From: an uncultured Bacteroidota bacterium
GTDB taxonomy: Bacteria > Bacteroidota > Bacteroidia > JABEUT01
Reading direction: 5' to 3'
NCBI GenBank assembly: GCA_903863935.1
Contig: CAIPDV010000122.1
Span: 1-64,000 of the forward strand
DNA: 64,000 nt
The translations under genes and the position numbers were made by a program. Of this stretch, positions 52,915 to 61,089 are shown piece by piece; within the stretch, counting starts at the first letter, position 1; each line of letters starts with the position of its first letter. Under the pieces are notes generated by a model, which made no database searches, had not been told where the DNA came from, and saw nothing but the letters and a program-made list of their open reading frames with translations.

Positions 52915-54297
52915 ATGGTGGAATTTAAAACCATTATTGAGCCCTTTAAAATAAAGGTGATCGAGCCAATCCGGATTACAACTGAAGAGGAACGCAAACA
53001 ATACCTGAAAGAAGCAAATTACAATCTTTTCAGTTTGAAATCTGATCAGGTAATTATTGATTTCCTTACTGACAGCGGTACATCTGCCATGAGCGATAAC
53101 CAATGGGCCGGATTGATGCTGGGTGATGAATCGTATGCGGGTTCAAAAAGCTGGGATAGGATGAGGGAATCTATTCACTCTCTCACGGGTTATCCATACA
53201 TCTTCCCAACCCACCAGGGTAGGGCTGCAGAACGCATTGTTTATGGCAAACTTGGAGGACCAGGTAAGGTTTTTATAAGCAACACACACTTCGACACAAC
53301 ACGTGCCAATATAGAGGTAACAGGTGCAGAAGCTATTGATATACCAATTGCAGAAGCTAAGGAAAGGAATGTTCTTCATCCATTTAAAGGAAACATGAAT
53401 ATTGAAAAACTGGAAACATTGGTGGCTCAATATGGAAAAGAAAAAATAGGGGCCGTTATATTAACAGTTACTAACAACAGCAGCGGTGGCCAACCTGTGA
53501 GCATGGAAAATGCAATTCAGATAAGCAACATTTGCCGTGATCATGAGTTACTTTTTATTCTCGATTGTTGCCGAATTGCCGAAAACGCCTACTTTATTAA
53601 ACATCGGGAAGAAGGTTTTGAAAACACAAGTTATTTCGATATAGCCCGAAAAATGTTCGCTCTGGCAGATGGCTGCATTATGAGTGCAAAAAAAGATGCC
53701 ATTGTAAACATGGGCGGATTTTTCGCTTTAAAGGATAAAGATTTTGCAGACAAATGCCGCGAAACTCTTATTATAACTGAAGGATACATTACCTACGGTG
53801 GTTTATCAGGCAGAGATATGGAGACTATTGCTACCGGCCTTCAGGAAGTTTTTGACCCCGATTATCTTCACTACCGAATTAGCAGCACTGGTTACCTTGG
53901 AAAAAAACTGCATGAAATGGGGGTGCCGGTTATGTTGCCAATTGGCGGCCATGCCGTTTATGTGGATGCAAAAGAACTTTATTCCCATATTCCACCGGAA
54001 AGTTATCCGGGTCAGGCATTAGCTTGCGAACTCTATATTAAAGGCGGAATCCGTTCTTGTGAAATTGGCTCTGTTATGTCAGGCCATGAGGATGTAGATG
54101 GAAAATTTATATGCGCACCTATGGAACTTGTGCGGCTAGCTATTCCACGAAGGGTTTATACGCAAAGCCATATCGAATATGTTATTGAAGTTTTTGAAAA
54201 AATATTGGAAGATAAGGAGAAAATAAAAGGCTATAAAATTATTGAAGCCCCTCATTTTTTAAGACATTTTACGGCCAAGTTTCAACAATTAGTTTAA
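52915..54297 (+). CDS. tnaA: Tryptophanase (tryptophan indole-lyase)
   Basis: A 460-residue PLP lyase paralogous to its neighbour. PLP Lys260 is in IMSAKKDAIVNMGG. The specificity residues are those of tryptophanase: Asp127 in HFDTTR (E. coli Asp137), Ile384 in SCEIG (Ile394) and His451 in LRHFTAKF (His463). It is predicted to convert tryptophan to indole, pyruvate and ammonia. No tnaC-like leader or tnaB permease is present; the gene is translated 2 nt after the phenol-lyase-like gene and 3 nt before a cytochrome c gene. Confidence 0.87.
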   Translation: MVEFKTIIEPFKIKVIEPIRITTEEERKQYLKEANYNLFSLKSDQVIIDFLTDSGTSAMSDNQWAGLMLGDESYAGSKSWDRMRESIHSLTGYPYIFPTHQGRAAERIVYGKLGGPGKVFISNTHFDTTRANIEVTGAEAIDIPIAEAKERNVLHPFKGNMNIEKLETLVAQYGKEKIGAVILTVTNNSSGGQPVSMENAIQISNICRDHELLFILDCCRIAENAYFIKHREEGFENTSYFDIARKMFALADGCIMSAKKDAIVNMGGFFALKDKDFADKCRETLIITEGYITYGGLSGRDMETIATGLQEVFDPDYLHYRISSTGYLGKKLHEMGVPVMLPIGGHAVYVDAKELYSHIPPESYPGQALACELYIKGGIRSCEIGSVMSGHEDVDGKFICAPMELVRLAIPRRVYTQSHIEYVIEVFEKILEDKEKIKGYKIIEAPHFLRHFTAKFQQLV

Positions 54298-54300
54298 TGT

Positions 54301-54762
54301 ATGGCTCCCCTGCCCCCAACAGAAAACAACACAGGTTTTTCGAACACTTTTAAAATAGCTGCGATATCCATTATTCTAACGCTTTTTGCCGGATACACAA
54401 TTTGGGTTGATACAGGAAATATCGGTCTTCAGAAACCACACATTGCAACAGGTATCGCAGCGGATGGAAAATTATTATTCCAAAAATACAATTGCCAGGC
54501 TTGCCACCAGATCTATGGCCTCGGCGGGTATATGGGGCCAGATTTGACCAATGTTTATTCCACTCCGAATAAAGGCTCGTTATACATTAATGCATTTTTA
54601 CAAAATGGCACAAACCGGATGCCAAATTTTCATTTAAGCCAACAGGAAATTTCCTCACTCACTGCCTATTTAGCAACTGTTGACTCAACCGGAAATTCAC
54701 CTATTCTGAAACATAAAACATCCTGGTATGGATCCATTGAATTCAGCTACAAAAGTCAATAA
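54301..54762 (+). CDS. NorC-like membrane-anchored cytochrome c
   Basis: A 153-residue protein with one N-terminal membrane anchor (about 16-34) and a single periplasmic haem c. The haem motif is Cys65-Gln-Ala-Cys68-His69, followed by QIYGLGGYMGPDLTNVYS and the predicted axial Met107 in GTNRMPNF. This matches NorC, the electron-entry subunit of cytochrome-c-dependent nitric oxide reductase. Its 3' end overlaps the NorB-like gene by 35 nt, and it begins 3 nt after the tryptophanase stop. Confidence 0.9.
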   Translation: MAPLPPTENNTGFSNTFKIAAISIILTLFAGYTIWVDTGNIGLQKPHIATGIAADGKLLFQKYNCQACHQIYGLGGYMGPDLTNVYSTPNKGSLYINAFLQNGTNRMPNFHLSQQEISSLTAYLATVDSTGNSPILKHKTSWYGSIEFSYKSQ

Positions 54763-56107
54763 AACTGCTCTTTGCTTCATTCTGCTTAGCCTCATTTGCT
54801 TGCTGGGAGGAGCCTTGTTTGGCTGCATTGCTGCTTTACAATTTGTATATCCTGATTTTCTTCGCACTCTGCCATTCTTTAAAAACCGTCCGTTGCATGT
54901 TTCACTCGTTATTTCCTGGATATTCCTTAGTGCAACAGGCGGCATATACTACTACCTTCCTATTATTGGTAAAGGGTTCTGGCAAACTTTCAAAATGCAA
55001 AAACTCCATCTTATTTTATTTATTGTAACAGGTATTTGCATTTTGTCTTGCTATGTGCTGGGTATATTCGGCGGGCGGGAATATTGGGAATATCCTCCTG
55101 TGTTTTCAATCTGTATTATTATCACATGGATAATTTTCGCATTCAATTTTTTCCTATCCATTACCGGGTTTAAAGGCAAATGGCCGGTCTATATCTGGAT
55201 GTGGGCAACCGGGGTAATATTTTTCTTCCTCACTTTCAGTGAATCGTATTTATGGCTGCTGCCTGCTATTCGCAATGATCCGCTGCGCGATGTTACTATC
55301 CAATGGAAAGCTTATGGTTCGCTTGTTGGCTCATGGAATATGCTCGTATACGGAACAGGTATCTTTCTCATGGAAAAGATCTCCGGAAACCCGGAAGTAT
55401 CCAGATCAAAAACAGCATTTCTTTTGTATATGCTGGGGTTTATAAATTTAATGTTCGGCTGGGCGCATCACATCTATGTAGTGCCTATCAGTCCGTGGAT
55501 TAGGAATATTTCTTATGTCGTAAGCATGAGTGAGTGGATCTTGCTTTTCCGTATGATTTACAGCTGGCGAAAAACAGTCACAAAAGCACAGGAACACCTT
55601 TGGTCGTTTTCATTCCGGTTCTTACTAACTTCCGATATCTGGATCTTTCTCAATATTATTCTTGCGTTATTGATTTCTATTCCTGCAATTAATGCATATA
55701 CGCATGGCACTCATATTACAGTGGCCCACGCAATGGGAAGCACCATTGGAATTAACACAATGATCTTACTGGCCTCCTGTTTTTTTATTGCTAACGACGC
55801 TTCAAATGGAAGGGCAAAAACAGGCCAGGATAAATTGCAGCTATGGGGATGGGCTATTTTAAATCTTTCGCTTTTGTTTTTTTGGATAATGTTGATTATA
55901 GCCGGACTCAGGAAAGGGTTGATGGTTGTGCAAGGAATATCATTTTCGGAAATAATGATTGCAATAACACCTTACCTAAAACTTTTTGCATTTTCAGGAC
56001 TGGGGATTTTTACCGGGCTATCATTACTTATTACCCCTTTGAGTATTAAGCTTTGTAAAACCATTCTCTCTTCCCGGAACAGCATTATTAAAACTACTAT
56101 AAGCTGA
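54728..56107 (+). CDS. Divergent NorB-like haem-copper superfamily protein with altered active site
   Basis: A 459-residue polytopic membrane protein with about twelve helices, collinear with NorB of nitric oxide reductase: FGCIAALQFVYPDF, RPLHVSLVISW, GREYWEYPP, GWAHHIYVVP, THGTHITVAHAMG. Compared with my recollection of Pseudomonas NorB, His57 (haem b), His247/His248 (FeB), Glu269 (Glu280) and His334 (haem b3) are kept. FeB ligand His207 is Tyr196, Glu211 is Val200, Glu215 is Asn204, and haem-b ligand His349 is Met336. Normal NO reduction is therefore doubtful. The start overlaps norC-like by 35 nt. Last gene of the operon. Confidence 0.85.
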   Translation: MDPLNSATKVNKTALCFILLSLICLLGGALFGCIAALQFVYPDFLRTLPFFKNRPLHVSLVISWIFLSATGGIYYYLPIIGKGFWQTFKMQKLHLILFIVTGICILSCYVLGIFGGREYWEYPPVFSICIIITWIIFAFNFFLSITGFKGKWPVYIWMWATGVIFFFLTFSESYLWLLPAIRNDPLRDVTIQWKAYGSLVGSWNMLVYGTGIFLMEKISGNPEVSRSKTAFLLYMLGFINLMFGWAHHIYVVPISPWIRNISYVVSMSEWILLFRMIYSWRKTVTKAQEHLWSFSFRFLLTSDIWIFLNIILALLISIPAINAYTHGTHITVAHAMGSTIGINTMILLASCFFIANDASNGRAKTGQDKLQLWGWAILNLSLLFFWIMLIIAGLRKGLMVVQGISFSEIMIAITPYLKLFAFSGLGIFTGLSLLITPLSIKLCKTILSSRNSIIKTTIS

Positions 56108-56162
56108 TTTCAATCATCCTATTTAGAAGAGTAATATCATCTTTAATTTTTGGGATTCAAAA

Positions 56163-56170
56163 TAAATTTG
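56163..56170 (+). promoter_or_regulatory. Putative -7 box TAAATTTG upstream of nadA
   Basis: An exact TAnnTTTG match 25 nt before the GTG start of nadA. It suggests nadA-nadB can be transcribed separately from the NorB-like operon. Confidence 0.4.
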
Positions 56171-56195
56171 CCGATTAATTATTTACCCATAAAAA

Positions 56196-57170
56196 GTGGA
56201 ACAACTTGAGATAACATCCATTAAGAAAGAAATACAGCGGCTTAAAAAAGAAAAAAATGCTGTTGTGCTTTCACATTATTATATGACGCCTGAATTGCAG
56301 ACTCTGGCAGGTAAAGGGGGCGTTGCTGATTTTGTAGGAGATTCGCTGGGTTTAAGTATTGAGGCCACGAGAGTTACCCAACAGAATATTATTTTTTGCG
56401 GAGTAAGGTTTATGGCGGAGACCGCCAAAATTCTGAATCCTTCAAAAAACGTTTTCATCCCTGATAAAGATGCAGGGTGTTCGTTAGCTTCCAGTATTAC
56501 TGCGGCTGATGTAATAAAACTAAGACAGCAACATCCGGGAATACCTGTGATTGCATATATTAATACCTATGCCGCAACCAAAGCCGAATGCGACATTTGC
56601 TGCACTTCGCGAAATGCATTAAACATAGCGAAGTCATTTGATTCCGGTACATTAATTTTTGTTCCGGATGTGCACATGGGTCACAACCTTCAAAAGAAAA
56701 TTGCAGAAGAAACAGGGAAAAAATTAATTCTTTGGAATGGAATTTGTGATGTGCACGAACAATTTTCCGGTTCATCTTTAAAGGCATTAAAAGAAATATA
56801 CCCCCGTGCAGAGTTTCTTCTCCACTGGGAGGTTCCGGAAGATGCCGTTGCGGTATCTTTAAACAACAGAAAAGGAGTTCTTGGAAGTACAAATGATATT
56901 CTCAGGTATGCAGGGGAAAGTGCTTCAAAGCAATTTATACTTGCTTCGGAATGTGACCTGGGTGCAACCCTAAAAGGTATGTATCCCGAAAAGGAATTCA
57001 TTACCCCGTGCATCCGTTGCCCGAACATAAAAAAGATAAATCTGAATAATTTGCTGAAAACATTGGAGGCAATTGATACTTCCGAATCAGGAAGATTTGA
57101 AATAACTCTCGATCAGGAATTAATCCGGAGGGCCTATATTCCTATTAAAAGGATGCTTCAATTCGCGTGA
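56196..57170 (+). CDS. nadA: Quinolinate synthase, GTG start
   Basis: A 324-residue 4Fe-4S enzyme that condenses iminoaspartate with dihydroxyacetone phosphate to quinolinate for NAD synthesis. Motifs: LSHYYMTPELQ, GVRFMAETAKILNP, and the likely cluster cysteines in DAGCSLASS (Cys95), NGICDVHEQF and CIRCPNIKKI. No ATG is available before LSHYYM, so the GTG at 56196 is the start. It overlaps nadB by 4 nt (GTGA). Confidence 0.95.
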   Translation: MEQLEITSIKKEIQRLKKEKNAVVLSHYYMTPELQTLAGKGGVADFVGDSLGLSIEATRVTQQNIIFCGVRFMAETAKILNPSKNVFIPDKDAGCSLASSITAADVIKLRQQHPGIPVIAYINTYAATKAECDICCTSRNALNIAKSFDSGTLIFVPDVHMGHNLQKKIAEETGKKLILWNGICDVHEQFSGSSLKALKEIYPRAEFLLHWEVPEDAVAVSLNNRKGVLGSTNDILRYAGESASKQFILASECDLGATLKGMYPEKEFITPCIRCPNIKKINLNNLLKTLEAIDTSESGRFEITLDQELIRRAYIPIKRMLQFA

Positions 57171-58747
57171 AAAAGATCAGTGCTGATATAGTTGTTATTG
57201 GCAGCGGTATTGCAGGCTTATTCTATGCTTTGAAATGCGCTGCTTTTTCCAAGGTCCTCATTATTACAAAAGGTAAAATCGGCGAATCGAACACCATGTT
57301 TGCGCAAGGCGGAATTGCCGCAGTTTTCGGAACGGATGATTCAACCGTCTCACATAAACTGGATACAATGGTTACAGGTGATGGGTTAAGTGACGAAACT
57401 GTTACAGACTTTGTTGTTTCCAATGCTCGAAAATGTATTCTTGAACTGGAGAGGCTTCGAGTCCATTTTGATAAAAATGATTCAGGAGGGTTTGACTTAC
57501 ACAAAGAAGGTGGTCACTCCCACGCCAGAGTTGTTCATACTGTGGATGCAACAGGACGGGAAGTAGAAAACTCACTTGTGAAAGCAGTACTTAGTAATAA
57601 CAATATCTCTGTAAAAGAAAACTGTTTTGTGGTTGATTTAATTATAGAAGAAGATTGCTGCAAGGGTATTATTGCACTTGAAAAAGAAGATAGTCAATTA
57701 CTGGAAATCAACTCAAAAATTGTTATGCTTGCCACAGGCGGAGCAGGACAGATTTATGCTTTGAATACAAATCCAACTATAGCAACCGGAGATGGATATG
57801 CTATAGCTTATAGGGCTGGTGCAGAACTAAAAAACATGGAATTTGTTCAGTTTCACCCTACGGTTCTCTACTCACCCGGCAAGGACACCTTCCTTATTAC
57901 CGAAGCTTTGCGTGGCTTTGGTGCAGAATTAAAAGACAGTAAGGAAAAAACCTTCATGGAAAAATATCACCCCATGAAATCACTTGCTCCAAGAGACATT
58001 GTTTCCCGCGCGATTTTCAATGAACTACGGCGCAGTAATGATAATTGCGTTTTTCTTGATGCTAAAGGCATTGATGCAACTGAGCTAAAAAACCATTTCC
58101 CGACTATATTCAATACATTAAAAGAACAGGGGATTAATTGCACAAAAGAAATGATCCCGGTTGTTCCTGCCGCTCATTATATGTGCGGTGGGGTTGCAGT
58201 TAATTTGAATTCCGAAACAACCATTAAAAACCTTTTTGCCTGCGGCGAAGTTGCATGCACGGGGCTACATGGTGCAAACAGACTGGCCAGTAATTCCTTG
58301 CTGGAAGGCCTTGTATTTGCCGAACAGGCTGCTATTACAACTGAAAGAAGAATGAGTAAAACTGTTCACATAGGTGAGATTTCAATTACAAAAAACTTGA
58401 AGCTAGATTTGAAAGAGGATAGCACAATTCGGCAGGTAAAAGAAAAGGTTCAGAAGACTATGTGGAAATATGCAGGTATTGTGAGAAGCGCAGAGGGCTT
58501 ACTTGCTTGCATTAAAACCTTACAAGACTTACATAGAGTAATCCGGCTTAAAATTGATTCGAATGGAATTAACGTTGCAACACTCGAACTTTTGAACCTG
58601 ATCGAAACTTCTTTGATGGTTGTAACATCGGCACTGCAACGTATAGAAAGCCGAGGTTGCCATTTCCGGGAAGATTTTCCATTCAAATCACATATATCGG
58701 CGATCCCAGAACAGATTAACTTGAAGCTTGTATCACAAACACGCTAA
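57167..58747 (+). CDS. nadB: L-aspartate oxidase, GTG start
   Basis: A 526-residue FAD enzyme that oxidises aspartate to iminoaspartate, using oxygen or fumarate. The FAD fold is VVIGSGIAGLFYALKCA, with SNTMFAQGGIAAVF, EFVQFHPT and HYMCGGVAV as in the succinate dehydrogenase flavoprotein family, and GLHGANRLASNSLLEGLVF near the C-terminal third. The GTG start overlaps the nadA stop as GTGA, so the two are translationally coupled. nadC is not in this window. Confidence 0.96.
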   Translation: MKKISADIVVIGSGIAGLFYALKCAAFSKVLIITKGKIGESNTMFAQGGIAAVFGTDDSTVSHKLDTMVTGDGLSDETVTDFVVSNARKCILELERLRVHFDKNDSGGFDLHKEGGHSHARVVHTVDATGREVENSLVKAVLSNNNISVKENCFVVDLIIEEDCCKGIIALEKEDSQLLEINSKIVMLATGGAGQIYALNTNPTIATGDGYAIAYRAGAELKNMEFVQFHPTVLYSPGKDTFLITEALRGFGAELKDSKEKTFMEKYHPMKSLAPRDIVSRAIFNELRRSNDNCVFLDAKGIDATELKNHFPTIFNTLKEQGINCTKEMIPVVPAAHYMCGGVAVNLNSETTIKNLFACGEVACTGLHGANRLASNSLLEGLVFAEQAAITTERRMSKTVHIGEISITKNLKLDLKEDSTIRQVKEKVQKTMWKYAGIVRSAEGLLACIKTLQDLHRVIRLKIDSNGINVATLELLNLIETSLMVVTSALQRIESRGCHFREDFPFKSHISAIPEQINLKLVSQTR

Positions 58748-58797
58748 TTCATAGCAATTTACCAACTCATTTTATAAGCCATTCCATGTTATTTAAA

Positions 58798-58821
58798 ATT
58801 ATCCTATTTTTACAGGATAAT
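58798..58821. promoter_or_regulatory. Short perfect palindrome upstream of the C10 protease gene
   Basis: ATTATCCT (58798-58805) and AGGATAAT (58814-58821) are perfect reverse complements around an 8-nt T-rich loop, 15 nt before the ATG. It could be an operator or a 5' leader hairpin. It lacks a terminator T-tract. Confidence 0.35.
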
Positions 58822-58835
58822 AATATCCCGTTTCA

Positions 58836-61058
58836 ATGAAAAAGAATTTACTTATCACTTTTTCCCTGTTTGTTTCAATTGGAGTAATGAATGCAAAACC
58901 GATTCCGGTATCGGTGGCGCAAAGAGTTGCTTCAAACTTTTATGCGCAAAATTCCAAAACCGCTGTTAGCGGAATTACATTGGCATATACCGAAACCACT
59001 AATACAATTGGTACGCTTTACTATGCCTTCAATGTAAATTCTGGTTTTGTAATAATTGCTGCCGATGATGCCATCAGCCCAGTGCTTGGATATTCTACCG
59101 AAGGTAATTATGTAGTTCCGCAACCCGGAACCAATGCCTATTTCTGGATGCAAAATGAGGCGAGTCATATAACTTACATTAAACAACAAAACTTTAAGGC
59201 TTCAACTCAAGTTTCGGAAGAATGGAATGCACTTCAAAATAATACAAGGCTTTCTCATAGGGCTTTGCATGCTCCTATTTCGGTTGCACCTTTATGTGCC
59301 ACTACCTGGGATCAGCCTTATCCTTATAATACTATGTGTCCAGGAGGGTCTGTTACCGGTTGCGTGGCAACCTGCATGGCTCAGGTTATGAAATATTGGA
59401 ATTACCCTGCTCACGGAATTGGCTCGAGTTTTTATTATGAAACCAGCCCTGAAAATTATGGTCTGTTGCAAGCGAACTATGACACTTCTGCCTATGTATG
59501 GACTGCCATGCCTAATAAGGTTTCAACAGTTAATAAACAAGTTTCAAAATTAATGATGGACTGCGGTGTAAGCGTTGATATGTCATACTCACCAAGCGAA
59601 AGCGGTGCTTGGGTGGTAGCTTCCGATAATAAAATTTGCGCTCAGAATTCGTATGTTCAATATTTCGGATACAATGCTAAAACGATTCAGGGAATACTCC
59701 GGAAAAACTATTCCGATTCAGCATGGATTGCAGTAATTGATAGTGAACTTACCAGTAAACGTGTTATGGAATATGCAGGTTGGGATTCCGTTTATGGAGG
59801 ACACACATGGGTTTGCGATGGCTTTGATTCCACCAACATGTTGCACATGAACTGGGGCTGGAGTGGTTCTGACAATGGCTTTTTTAAACTCGATACATTA
59901 AATCCAAGACCCTATTTCTGGTCGAAAAAAGAAGAACTTGTAATAGGAATTGAACCTCCGGTATTGGCTGCCGCATTTGACGCTGCACCGACAAATGGTT
60001 GTGTTGGAACCATTGTAAACTTTACTGACAGAAGCCTTGTTTCAGATCCTACAAAACCAATTACTAACTGGCAATGGAGTTTCCCGGGTGGATATCCAAA
60101 TTCAGCCAATTCGCCTAATGCTACTGTAACTTATAGTTCAGCAGGAACATATCCGGTAACCCTTACGGTCAGCAGCATTAACGGAACCGATTCTGTTACT
60201 AAGAAAACATTTATTACTGTTGAAGGCCCCAACCCACTTCCTTTTGTCCAAAACTTCGAAACAATTTTCCCTCCTGCGCAATGGGCTATATACAATCCAT
60301 ATTTACACCCAGCTTCGTGGAGTCAATACAACGGAACAGGTGGTTTTGGAAACAGTAGCCACTGTATGTATTTCAACAACTGTCAATATGGAAATAAAGG
60401 AACCCGCGACAGGATAAATACACCCGTTTATGACCTTTCAACAGTTACAAACCCATTTATCTATTTTGATGTGGCCTACACACCTTACAATACAATATAT
60501 AGCGATAGTCTTGCGGTTTACTACTCTCTTGATTGTGGAAATACTTTTACCAGAGTTTATTTAAAAGGCGGAATGAATTTATGCACCACCGGAGGAATAA
60601 CAGTTATTCAGGGAGCAAATTCCGATATGAATGGTTGCTTTCTTCCACTAAGTAATAACTGGAGAACAGATACAGTAATGATTCCAGCAATAGCAGGGCA
60701 ATCGAATGTTATGTTTGCCTTTGAGAACAGGTCAGGTAATGGTTCGAATATTTTCCTCGACAATATTAATATTCCAATACCAACGGGAATTGATAACCTG
60801 GATGAAAGCACTTCATTGAATGTTTATCCAAATCCGAATGACGGCAGTTTCTCCATTACATTCAATACACTTTCCGGCATTAATTATGAAGTGTCGGTAT
60901 ACAATGTATTAGGTCAGCAAATCATGAGTAAAACTATTCAAAATGGCAGTGGAAAATATGTATATCCTGTAAATCTCTCACAGTATGGTAAAGGAGTTTA
61001 CTCCATAGTATTAAGGAATGGAGAGAAACAATCCATTCAAAAAGTTTCGGTTTACTAA
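58836..61058 (+). CDS. Secreted C10 (streptopain-like) cysteine protease with T9SS type A domain
   Basis: A 740-residue secreted protease. Signal peptide (1-20, GVMNA), an inhibitory Spi-type prodomain (about 21-130), then the papain-fold C10 domain with nucleophile Cys176 in VTGCVATCMAQVMKYW and His323 in GGHTWVCDGF, followed by NWGWSGSDNGFF. A PKD domain (about 385-465) and a beta-rich adhesion-type domain (about 470-650) precede the C-terminal T9SS type A domain (LNVYPNPNDGSFSI, GKGVYSIVLRNG, KVSVY). It is probably exported and anchored through type IX secretion to degrade proteins. Confidence 0.94.
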   Translation: MKKNLLITFSLFVSIGVMNAKPIPVSVAQRVASNFYAQNSKTAVSGITLAYTETTNTIGTLYYAFNVNSGFVIIAADDAISPVLGYSTEGNYVVPQPGTNAYFWMQNEASHITYIKQQNFKASTQVSEEWNALQNNTRLSHRALHAPISVAPLCATTWDQPYPYNTMCPGGSVTGCVATCMAQVMKYWNYPAHGIGSSFYYETSPENYGLLQANYDTSAYVWTAMPNKVSTVNKQVSKLMMDCGVSVDMSYSPSESGAWVVASDNKICAQNSYVQYFGYNAKTIQGILRKNYSDSAWIAVIDSELTSKRVMEYAGWDSVYGGHTWVCDGFDSTNMLHMNWGWSGSDNGFFKLDTLNPRPYFWSKKEELVIGIEPPVLAAAFDAAPTNGCVGTIVNFTDRSLVSDPTKPITNWQWSFPGGYPNSANSPNATVTYSSAGTYPVTLTVSSINGTDSVTKKTFITVEGPNPLPFVQNFETIFPPAQWAIYNPYLHPASWSQYNGTGGFGNSSHCMYFNNCQYGNKGTRDRINTPVYDLSTVTNPFIYFDVAYTPYNTIYSDSLAVYYSLDCGNTFTRVYLKGGMNLCTTGGITVIQGANSDMNGCFLPLSNNWRTDTVMIPAIAGQSNVMFAFENRSGNGSNIFLDNINIPIPTGIDNLDESTSLNVYPNPNDGSFSITFNTLSGINYEVSVYNVLGQQIMSKTIQNGSGKYVYPVNLSQYGKGVYSIVLRNGEKQSIQKVSVY

Positions 61059-61089
61059 GTAGTATTAACCTCATTTTATTCTAAACCTC

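Noticed and set aside
51506-54297. Simple recent duplication of tryptophanase
   Set aside because: The two proteins are strongly diverged and differ at all three specificity positions, so they are best read as two different enzymes.
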